A stretch of DNA of 64,000 nucleotides from assembly GCA_903813345.2 (NCBI GenBank), contig CAIIXF020000005.1, positions 40,331,394-40,395,393 on the forward strand. Direction: 5' to 3'. The stretch comes from Owenia fusiformis. Taxonomy: Eukaryota; Annelida; Polychaeta; Sabellida; Oweniidae. Of this stretch, positions 27,901-39,500 are shown one piece after another. The position numbers were made by a program, and so were the translations under genes. The notes under the pieces are model-generated. The model worked only from the letters and a program-made list of their open reading frames with translations, ran no database searches and was not told the origin of the DNA. How positions within the stretch are numbered: the first letter of the stretch is position 1; every line of letters begins with the position of its first letter.

Positions 27901-30900
27901 ACTGAATTAACACACTGTCTTAACAATATGATGGCATTGTGACATAGCATTTTGACAAATCAAGATATTTCGAATGACTGAAATAACACACTGTTTTAAC
28001 AATATGATGGCATTGTGACATAGCATCTAGACCAAAGATATTTCAAATGACTGAATTAACACACTGTCTTAACAATATGATGGCATTGTGACATAGCATC
28101 TTGACCAATCAAGGTATTTCAAATGACTGAAATAACACACTGTTTTAACAATATGATGGCATTGTGACATAGCATCTAGACCAAAGATATTTCAAATGAC
28201 TGAAATAACACACTGTTTTATCAATATGATGGCATTGTGACATAGCATCTTGACCAATCAAGGTATTTCAAATGACTGAAATAACACTGTTTTAACAATA
28301 TGATGGCATTGTGACAAAGCATCTTGACCAATCAAGGTATTTCATATGACTGAATTAACACACTGTCTTAACAATATGATGGCATTGTGACATAGCATTT
28401 TGACAAATCAGGATATTTCGAATGACTGAAATAACACACTGTCTTAACAATATGATGGCATTGTGACATAGCATTTTGACAAATCAAGATATTTCAAATG
28501 ACTGAAATAACACACTGTTTAAACAATATGATGGCATTGTGACATAGCATCTTGACCAATCAAGGTATTTCATATGACTGAATAACACACTGTTTTAACA
28601 ATATGATGGCATTGTGACATAGCATATTGACCAATCAAGGTATTTCAAATGACTGAAATAACACAGTGTTTTAACAATATGATGGCATTGTGACATAGCA
28701 TCTTTACCAATCAAGGTATTTCAAATGACTGAAATAACACACTGTTTAAACAATATGATGGCACTTTGACATAGCATCTTGACAAATCAAGGTATTTGAA
28801 ATGACTGAAATAACACACTGTTTAAACAGTATGATGGCATTGTGACATAACATCTTGACAAATCAAGGTATTTCATATGACTGAAGTAACACACTGTCTT
28901 AACAATATGATGGCACTGTGACATAGCATCTTTACCGATCAAGATGAACAATATGATGGCATTGTGACATAACATCTTGACAAATCAAGGTATTTCATAT
29001 GACTGAAATAACACACTGTGTTAACGGTATGATGGCATTGTGACATAGCATCTTTACCAATCAAATTATTTCATATGACTGAAATAACACAAGGTGTTAA
29101 CGGTATGATGGCATTGTGACATAGCATCTTTACCAATCAAGGTATTTCATATGACTGAAATAACACACTGCTTTAACAATATGATGGCATTGTGACATAG
29201 CATCTTGACCAATCAAGGTATTTCAAATGACTGAAATAACACACTGTTTTAATATAACTATATGATGGCATTGTGACATAGCATCTAGACCAATCAAGGT
29301 ATTACAAATGACTGAAATAACACACTATTTAAACAGTATGATGGCATTGTGACATAGCATCTTGACCAATCAAGGTATTTCAAATTGTTGAAATAACACA
29401 CTGTTTTAATATAACTATATGATGGCATTGTGACATAGCATCTTGACCAATCAAGGTATTTCAAATGACTGAAATAACACACTGTTTTAACAATATAATG
29501 GCATTGTGACATAGCATCTAGACCAATCAAGATATTTCAAATGACTGAAATAACACACTGCTTTAACAGTATGATGGCATTGTGACAAAGCATCTAGACC
29601 AATCAAGGTATTTCATATGACTGAAGTAACACACTGTCTTAACAATATGATGGCACTGTGACATAGCATCTTTACCGATCAAGATGAACAATATGATGGA
29701 ATTGTGACATTGCATCTAGACCAATCAAGATATTTCAAATGACTAAAATTACACACTGTTTTAACAATATGATGGCACTGTGACATAGCATCTTTACCAA
29801 TCAAGATGAACAATATGATGGAATTGTGACATTGCATCTAGACCAATCAAGATATTTCAAATGACTAAAATAACACACTGTTTTAACAATATGATGGCAT
29901 TGTGACATAGCATCTAGACCAATCAAGATATTTCAAATGACTAAAATAACACACTGTTTTAACAATATGATGGCATTGTGACATAGCATCTAGACCAAAG
30001 ATATTTCAAATGACTGAAATAACACACTGTTTTAACAATATGATGGCATTGTGACATAGCATCTTGACCAATCAAGGTATTTCAAATGACTGAAATAACA
30101 CTGTTTTAACAATATGATGGCATTGTGACAAAGCATCTTCACCAATCAAGGTATTTCAAATGAATGAAATAACACACTGTTTTAACAATATGATGGCAAT
30201 GTGACATAGCATCTAGACCAATCAAGGTATTTCAAATGATTGAAATAACACACTGCTTTAACAATATGATGGCATTGTGACATAGCATCTAGACCAAAGA
30301 TATTTCAAATGACTGAAATAACACACTGTTTTAACAATATGATGGCATTGTGACATAGCATCTTGACCAATCAAGGTATTTCAAATGACTGAAATAACAC
30401 ACTGTTTTAACAATATAATGGCATTGTGACAAAGCATCTTGACCAATCAAAGTATTTCAAATGACTTAAATAATACACTGTTTTAACAATATGATGGCAT
30501 TGTGACATAGCATCTTGACCAATCAAGATATTTCAAATGACTAAAATAACACACTGTTTTAACAATATGATGGCACTGTGACATAGCATCACGACCAAAG
30601 GTATTTCAAATGACAGAAATAACACATTGTTTTAACAATATGATGGCATTGTGACAAAGCATCTTGACCAATCAAGGTATTTCAAATGATTGAAATAACA
30701 CACTGCTTTAACAATATGATGGCATTGTGACATAGCATCTTGACCAATCAAGGTATTTCAAATGACTGAAATAACACACTGTTTTAACAATATGATGGCA
30801 TTGTGACATAGCATCTTGACCAATCAAGGTATTTCAAATGACTCAAATAACACACTGCTTTAACAATATGATAGAATTGTGACATTGCATCTAGACCAAT

Positions 30901-32706
30901 CAAGATATTTCAAATGACTGAAATAACACACTGCTTTAACAATATGATGGCATTGTGACATAGCATCTTGACCAATCAAGGTATTTCAAATGACTTAAAT
31001 AATACACTGTGTTAACAATATGATGGCATTGTGACATGGCATCTTGACCAATCAAGATATTTCAAATGACTAAAATAACACACTGTTTTAACAATATGAT
31101 GGCATTGTGACATAGCATCTAGACCAAAGATATTTCAAATGACTGAAATAACACACTGTTTTAACAATATGATGGCATTGTGACATAGCATCTTGACCAA
31201 TCAAGGTATTTCAAATGACTGAAATAACACTGTTTTAACAATATGATGGCATTGTGACAAAGCATCTTCACCAATCAAGGTATTTCAAATGAATGAAATA
31301 ACACACTGTTTTAACAATATGATGGCAATGTGACATAGCATCTAGACCAATCAAGGTATTTCAAATGATTGAAATAACACACTGCTTTAACAATATGATG
31401 GCATTGTGACATAGCATCTAGACCAAAGATATTTCAAATGACTGAAATAACACACTGTTTTAACAATATGATGGCATTGTGACATAGCATCTTGACCAAT
31501 CAAGGTATTTCAAATGACTGAAATAACACACTGTTTTAACAATATAATGGCATTGTGACAAAGCATCTTGACCAATCAAAGTATTTCAAATGACTTAAAT
31601 AATACACTGTTTTAACAATATGATGGCATTGTGACATAGCATCTTGACCAATCAAGATATTTCAAATGACTAAAATAACACACTGTTTTAACAATATGAT
31701 GGCACTGTGACATAGCATCACGACCAAAGGTATTTCAAATGACAGAAATAACACATTGTTTTAACAATATGATGGCATTGTGACAAAGCATCTTGACCAA
31801 TCAAGGTATTTCAAATGATTGAAATAACACACTGCTTTAACAATATGATGGCATTGTGACATAGCATCTTGACCAATCAAGGTATTTCAAATGACTGAAA
31901 TAACACACTGTTTTAACAATATGATGGCATTGTGACATAGCATCTTGACCAATCAAGGTATTTCAAATGACTCAAATAACACACTGCTTTAACAATATGA
32001 TAGAATTGTGACATTGCATCTAGACCAATCAAGATATTTCAAATGACTGAAATAACACACTGCTTTAACAATATGATGGCATTGTGACATAGCATCTTGA
32101 CCAATCAAGGTATTTCAAATGACTTAAATAATACACTGTTTTAACAATATGATGGCATTGTGACATAGCATCTTGACCAATCAAGATATTTCAAATGACT
32201 AAAATAACACACTGTTTTAACAATATGATGGCACTGTGACATAGCATCACGACCAAAGGTATTTCAAATGACAGAAATAACACATTGTTTTAACAATATG
32301 ATGGCATTGTGACATAGCATCTTGACCAATCAAGGTATTTCAAATGATTGAAATAACACACTGCTTTAACAATATGATGGCATTGTGACATAGCATCTTG
32401 ACCAATCAAGGTATTTAAAATGACTGAAATAACACACTGCTTTAACAATATGATGGCATTGTGACATAGCATATTGACCAATCAAGGTATTTCAAATGAC
32501 TGAAATAACACACTGTTTTAACAATATGATGGCATTGTGACAAAGCATCTTGACCAATCAAAGTATTTCAAATGACTGAAATAATACACTGTTTTAACAA
32601 TATGATGGCACTGTGACAAAGCATCTTAACCACAATCAAGGTATTTCAAATGACTGAAATAACACACTGTTTTAACAATATGATGGCACTGTGACAAAGC
32701 ATCTTT
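24925..32706. repeat. 76-bp satellite array, about 100 copies
   Basis: About 7.8 kb of a 76-bp unit containing tatgatggcattgtgacata, gcatcttgaccaatcaaggt, atttcaaatgactgaaataa and cacactgttttaaca. Successive unit starts at 25501 and 25577 fix the period. Variants include gtgttaacggtatg, catctagaccaaagatatt (short unit), ataacactgtttt (deletion) and catcacgacc. They are grouped, so amplification has involved multi-unit blocks. A block starting about 29.9 kb is repeated with a shift of 1129 bp. The several 60-78-codon minus-strand frames in it are repeat-derived. It fills most of the interval between emx and the 3' end of SFXN5. Confidence 0.97.
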
Positions 32707-33530
32707 TTTTAATAGAATGACGACATTGTGAAATGTGAAATGAGTAAGGATGAAAGTAGTAAATCAGATTGATAGTTATTGGCCTATTAGTCTTTGTCTT
32801 TTATGTCAAATGAGACATTTAGCGGTAATTAGGAGTCCCATATAGTAATAGTTGGACATTGAAACTTGCCTGCCTCCAGCTATAGTGACATAAATCCATA
32901 CATCAGTTTCACCTGTTGTACTTAATTCACATTATTGTCACATAGATGTAGAATCCTTGTATCCATTAAAGGTATATATACACAACAACCATATTAGATT
33001 ATAACAACTGCAAATATTGTATTAGTTACATTTATTGCTATTAATGCTTGTAGGGTTTAGTTTTTACATTATTTTAGTGCTTTCTCAATATATATGTATA
33101 TATCAAATGCTAGGTAAAAGTTACCTATAAATTCTAAAAATTATCTAATTCATGTAAATATTATAAAATAGATCAATCGTATTGATAAAGTCAAATTTAC
33201 ATTATACAAATACTGCTATCATATTTTATAAAATATTATGGAAATGTATATGGAAATCACAAATTATGTATCAAAATACTGCAAGTAACTTTTTGGGCTG
33301 TGAATCTCCATAACACCTCAATTATCAATACTTAACTCATGAGATTATTATACTTTAATGATCACATACTAACAATATGATATTTCACATAATGCACATA
33401 AAAATATACCTATACTCTTTATCACAAAATGAAAATCCAATACTTAACATCTTCATTGTTCCTGGTTTAACTGTTAATGGGCATAGATCACATATTATAA
33501 TTATTTTCAAATACTGCATTCATTGCTATA
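32707..33530 (-). other. 3' flank of SFXN5
   Basis: AT-rich sequence between the 76-bp array and the SFXN5 stop codon, expected to contain the SFXN5 3' UTR on the minus strand. A minus-strand AATAAA (tttatt at 33031-33036) lies about 500 bases beyond the stop and is a weak polyadenylation candidate. No other gene was seen. Confidence 0.4.
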
Positions 33531-36500
33531 TCAGAGTCCCTTATTGTAGAATAGTATAGGGCTACTAGTTTTGCTTTGTATGTCTGATTCAACAGCGGAG
33601 GTTTTGATCTGAAATTACAAAAAAGAATTTGAAGTGACCACTGGTTCAACAGTAAGGACTGATATCCAGTGGAATGAAACTGAGCAATTTTAGTCTCGGA
33701 AGGTCTACATCTAAAGGTTAAAATGTTCTACTTCTATGGGGTCTAAACTCTAGGAGCTATACATCTAACACCAACACCAAAGCCGTTTATATGGAACAAA
33801 GTCTTGCATAAATCTAGATCACGAGTTAGTTGTTTCTGGGTGTAAGTTGTGAATATAATATCTTGTATTTATCTTAATAAAAGTCATGCATTTGAATCAC
33901 AGGATTGTATGTTTAAGGCCTCAAGATCTGGGTTGAACATATCTCGGTCAAAGTCATGTATGTATCTAAATCACAGAAATATATGTATCTGGGTCAAGGT
34001 TATGTATGTATCTATATCCCAGAAATATATGTATCTGGGTCAAGGTTATGTATGTATCTATATCACAGAAATATATGTATCTGGGTCAATGTTATGCATG
34101 TATCTATATCACAGAAATATATGTATCTGGGTCAAGGTTATGTATGTATCTATATCACAGAAATATATGTATCTGGGTCAAAGTCATGTATGTATCTAGA
34201 TCACAGAAATATATGTATCTGGGTCAAAGTCATGTATGTATCTAGATCACAGAAATATATGTATCTGGGTCAAAGTCATGTATGTATCTATATCACAGAA
34301 ATATATGTATCTGGGTCAAGGTTATGTATGTATCTATATCACAGAAATATATGTATCTGGGTCAAGGTTATGTATGTATCTATATCACAGAAATATATGT
34401 ATCTGGGTCAAAGTCATGTATGTATCTAGATCACAGAAATATATGTATCTGGGTCAAAGTCATGTATGTATCTATATCACAGAAATATATATATCTGGGT
34501 CAAGGTTATGTATGTATCTATATCACAGAAATATATGTATCTGGGTCAAGGTTATATATGTATCTATATCACAGAAATATATTTATCTGGGTCAAGGTTA
34601 TGTATGTATCTATATCACAGAAATATATGTATCTGGGTCAAGGTTATGTATGTATCTATATCAAAGAAATATATGTATCTGGGTCAATGTTATGTATGTA
34701 TCTATATCACAGAAATATATGTATCTGGGTCAATGTATCTATATCACAGATATATATGTATCTGGGTCAAGGTTATGTATGTATCTATATCACAGAAATA
34801 TATGTACCTGGGTCAAGGTTATGTATGTATCTATATCACAGAAATATATGTATCTGGGTCAAGGTTATGTATGTATCTATATCACAGAAATATATGTATC
34901 TGGGTCAAGGTTATGTTTGTATGTATTACATACCCAGCGAAGCATTTGTATTGAAGTCAATGGAGCTGAAGGTCGGCTATATATTCCTGTATAGCCGCCA
35001 AACCTTTTACCATGACAATCTTATGACGTCATCGGGATGTCATGTTTCATTTCTTCCTAATTTCACTCGCACACAGACACTTGGCGTCATTGATATAACG
35101 TAGCCATGATATAAAAGTATGTAATACAACAGTTATGTCCGTATCATTGAATATATGCCTTCGGTCTGTCGTAATATAACTCTCGCAAGCTCGGGCTATA
35201 TTGGTGACAGACCTTAGGCATATATTCAATGATAGGGACATAACTGCTAACTATATCACAGAAATATATGTATCTGAGTCAATGTTATGTATGTATCTAT
35301 ATCACAGAAATATATGTATCTGGGTCAAGGTTATGTATTATGAGGTTATATAATGGTTCATTCTGTATATCGTGTTTATACTCGAGTGAGTATATAATAT
35401 ATTCACAAGTGAGCGTAGCGAATGAGTGAATATATTATATTCTCACGAGAGTATAAAATGCACGATATACAGAATGAACCATTATATAATCTTATTATGC
35501 CACTCTAAGTTCAATTACAGTTGATTCAAGCACAATCATAACAATTATAAAAACCATAAAAATATCCCATAGCCAACTCAGTAATGCCGATGTTGATATC
35601 GATCCATTTATGACGTCACTTGATTCTAGCAAATCATATGGGAACCATTTATGACGTCATTTGATTCTAGGAAATCATGTGTAACAAAACATACACTGGG
35701 TCAAGGTTATGTATGTATCTAGATCACAGAAATATATGTATCTGGGTCAAGGTTATGTATGTATCTAGATCACAGAAATATATGTATCTGGGTCAAGGTA
35801 ATGTATGTATCTAGATCACAGAAATATATGTATCTGGGTCAAGGTTATGTATGTATCTAGATCACAGAAATATATGTATCTGGGTCAAGGTTATGTATGT
35901 ATCTAGATCACAGAAATATATGTATCTGGGTCAAGGTTATGTATGTATCTATATCACAGAAATGTATGTATCTGGGTCAAGGTTATGTATGTATCTATAT
36001 CACAGAAATATATGTATCTGGGTCAATGTTATGTATGTATCTAGGTTGACTTCAATCAAGATGAAGGTCTTGACTAGATTTGCTTCAAGATCATAAATCA
36101 AGGTCAAGGTCAAGTATGAATCTGGATAAATCATGTGCACCTAAGAGAAGGCAATTTATTCATCTGCATTTCATCATAAACAGATCTTATTAATATAGAT
36201 AAAGGTTTGCTTGTATTGAATGAAGGTCTGCATACATATATATGGGTCAAATTCAAATGATTCACCATATAGAAATATCGCATTTGAAAGTTGAACTTTA
36301 TGTATAGAGTCATGAAATATTTGAGGGGCCATTTGAATAATATCCAATGTAGTTATATATTTGTATATTAGATATGGCTGATATTAACTTCCCTTGTCTT
36401 AACACACTGGTTGTTGACACTAATGATGGAGGTCTCCAGGGCAAGTCATGATTGTCATAATATGTTGCTTCTAATTGTTTGTTCTAATTAACATTATGGT

Positions 36501-39500
36501 CAATAGGACCCATAATTACGGGCAATTAGGAAAAGGTAAGGTTATATAAGAGAAAGTCACGCAGACATCAGGGTCCTCAAGCACAACAAGAAATCACTAT
36601 ATCTCAAAATGCATCTCATCTTAATTTATATACATGTATCATTAATTAATTGCTCTTGAATTCATTAATGCACAGGAATTATAAAGTGAACTCCAGGGAA
36701 TATAGAGATATTTACTAAATCTTTTTGGGAGACAGGCAGACAGGCATTTTTATGTAATCTAAATTGATTTAATTTGAAAACCCTTTAATTTATTGAATAA
36801 TCAATTCTGTGTAAGATGACCACTTCATATTTTTGTCAATAACCATGGTGTTTTATGCATTTTGATATATTTTCACTCATTATTAGATAGATTCCTTTGA
36901 TCTGAAAATAACAAATTTGCAAATCAAAATCCACCAATTAAACCAATCTACCATAGTAACTCTTTTAATATGAATAATATGAAAAAATCAGGTTTAATTG
37001 ACATTTATTGAAGTAGATTTGTAGTTGACAATAGTCGCCTTACCGAATGTACAGAAACTTGTCACTATCCAACCATATGTCATAAAAGTTGTGGAGTATA
37101 AGCTTTCAATATTATATTGTTTGTTTAAAATTTTATATCAAATGATGTTTTTTTATGCTTAAAAAAGATGTATATCACGCATGGTATAATTATGTTTTAA
37201 GGAGCACACAAAGTGTTGGCATTAACCCACACTGTATCATTGTATATAACATATATTTCTGTTGTTAAAATTACAGACAGTCAAAAACTAACAAAAATGT
37301 GTTGAGAAATGGACGAGGACCTGATTGAATAGTAGATTGAAAAACAGGCAGACATAAAGGCATAATATGAAAAGATAGGCATGCATGAATAGATGGCAAG
37401 AAGGATAGAAAACAGACATGCAAGCAAACATATGTTTAGACAACCTGAACAGTGAAAACTGCACATAAAAAAAAAATATATATATAAATAACATCAACTG
37501 ATCAAGATAGTGAACTGCAAATGTGCTTATTATACTTTTTTCAACTACAAATGAAACTATCAAATATTTTGTACTAAAAATGTAATGAGAGACATCTATT
37601 TGAACTTATTTCTATTATTCTCCACTATACTAATAATCTGCCAATAACAAAGACTTCACAACCTCACAGTTAACTTGTCAATAGCTTGTACTTATAAAGT
37701 TTCTATTTTTACTTACTATTTTTGAATTCCCAACAATGATCTCATTCTAAGTATTTCATAATTATAAGTTGTGAGTGAGCATGTGAAATCTCTAATTTGA
37801 TTAAACCATAAGACTTACAGAAGATAGCTGAGGAAACAGGGCTATTGCTAAAGGTAGAGCAAATGCGAATGCTGCAGTTGCTATGGTAGCATTCACAGGG
37901 AGATGGAGCCTAGGGTTTCTAGCCCACCATTTTGTTCTGAAAAGTACAATTCATGCAGTAACTACAACATGCAGTAATTCCAAGCTGGGTGCTTTGACAT
38001 ACATGACATCTATAAATGAATTATGCAAACAATTACACGAAAACTCAATTAAAAATAGTGGACTACTGCATATTGAAAGCGGCATTAAATGAAGAGTTTT
38101 TGTTTTGGAATTATTTACTGATATAATTGGACAGTTACAACACATATGTAAGATGATTTTTGATATTCTAGTAATAATTAATATGAACATTGAAACTGTA
38201 CCAACATGCAAAGTTCCACTGTATAATGCCCTTTTTTATTTCTGTAGTCAGTGGGAATATAGGTTTGATTGGGAGTGATTGAGCTTCTGCTTCAAGATTT
38301 ATTAAATATAATTGCTGAAACTTTGGTGCCAGTTTGACATGTTTAATTTTTGACAACATTCAATTTCTGCATTTACACATTCTCACAATCCATCACATTT
38401 CAAATCCAGTTAAGTCTTTTAGCACAGTAAATTACTGCTTAGAATTTTTTTTCATTTCTCAGGCTCAATATTCTGGTTTCCTAAAATTGCTTTGCTGGAA
38501 GGTGAATTGACAATATGAAAAAGAAATCTGCAGAGATTTATCATGAAGATGAATTTGGCAAATGTTTCAAATTGCCAAATTCAAAAAAGCAGGCTCCAAA
38601 GTTACCCATGCTACAAGAGGAGGGAAAGCCCCAGAGTTTAAAGATGACAGACATAAATACCTCTCTTGCTTACCACCTTCGTTCGTTCGAATTTTCATCG
38701 GCTAGTTATCAAATACTACACTTCGATGGGATGTTTTAATTGACATAGGCATATTCCGTACACCTTTCTTTATCTTGTTGTGAAATGAGAGGCTATGATA
38801 TTGCTTAACACGCCAGAAATTAACATAATATTATTCGAAGCGTATTTCGAAAATTTTGAAACCGCCATTGATGACGTCATTTGTTTGTCGATTTTTGACC
38901 AATCAGCGACGATGTCATCTCAATACAGATTTACATTATAAGCGTATGTCATCTTTGAACCCTGGTGTTTCTCCCCCTCTGCCATGCTACAGTAGTATTT
39001 CTGATTACCTCTCAATTCCAGCCATAATTATAGGAGGAATAATCAAAATGGGAGCTGGCAAGAACATTCTAGTTTGGGCAACTTCAAATAACGCCTGCAA
39101 TAAAAAAAACAAAATAAGGTCAATTGGGCCCATAACTTGCCTCTCAAATTTGAGTACATACAAACTCCATACATCAAACATTATACAGTATGGGTAAACA
39201 TAAAGCTATGTTCAATTTTAAATCATTTGAATAATGTTACAACTCTAAAAATTGGCATTTAACTGGATGACCTGGTTGACAAAGTCATTGCAATCAGTAA
39301 ATATAATCTTAAATAATTTTAGTATTGTATTTAGTATTGAATACACCTACTCATTTTTACATATTCACTCACTGTAGAACTAAATCTTCCAAATTGACTA
39401 TTTACGGTGATTCATAATGATATGCAAACTATAGTTGGGCCTTACTTTTTTGGCTGCTGCTTTTGAATTTCCAACCACATTTCCTTGTTCATCTAGTACA

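Noticed and set aside
25032-32481. Repeated minus-strand frames of 60-78 codons starting MVKMLCH or MLCHN
   Set aside because: Repeat-derived from the 76-bp satellite; the same peptide recurs with each amplified block.
24925-32706. CRISPR-like array
   Set aside because: Units are contiguous 76-bp repeats without unique spacers, in an animal gene context. It is a satellite.
34236-35103. Overlapping plus-strand open frames of 252 and 273 codons, the longest in the window
   Set aside because: They are translations of the 46-bp minisatellite in different frames, with a perfect 46-residue period, and lie antisense in an SFXN5 intron. No gene evidence.
38856-39197. 113-codon plus-strand frame
   Set aside because: Antisense shadow over SFXN5 exon 10, which matches the sideroflexin family and splices in frame.
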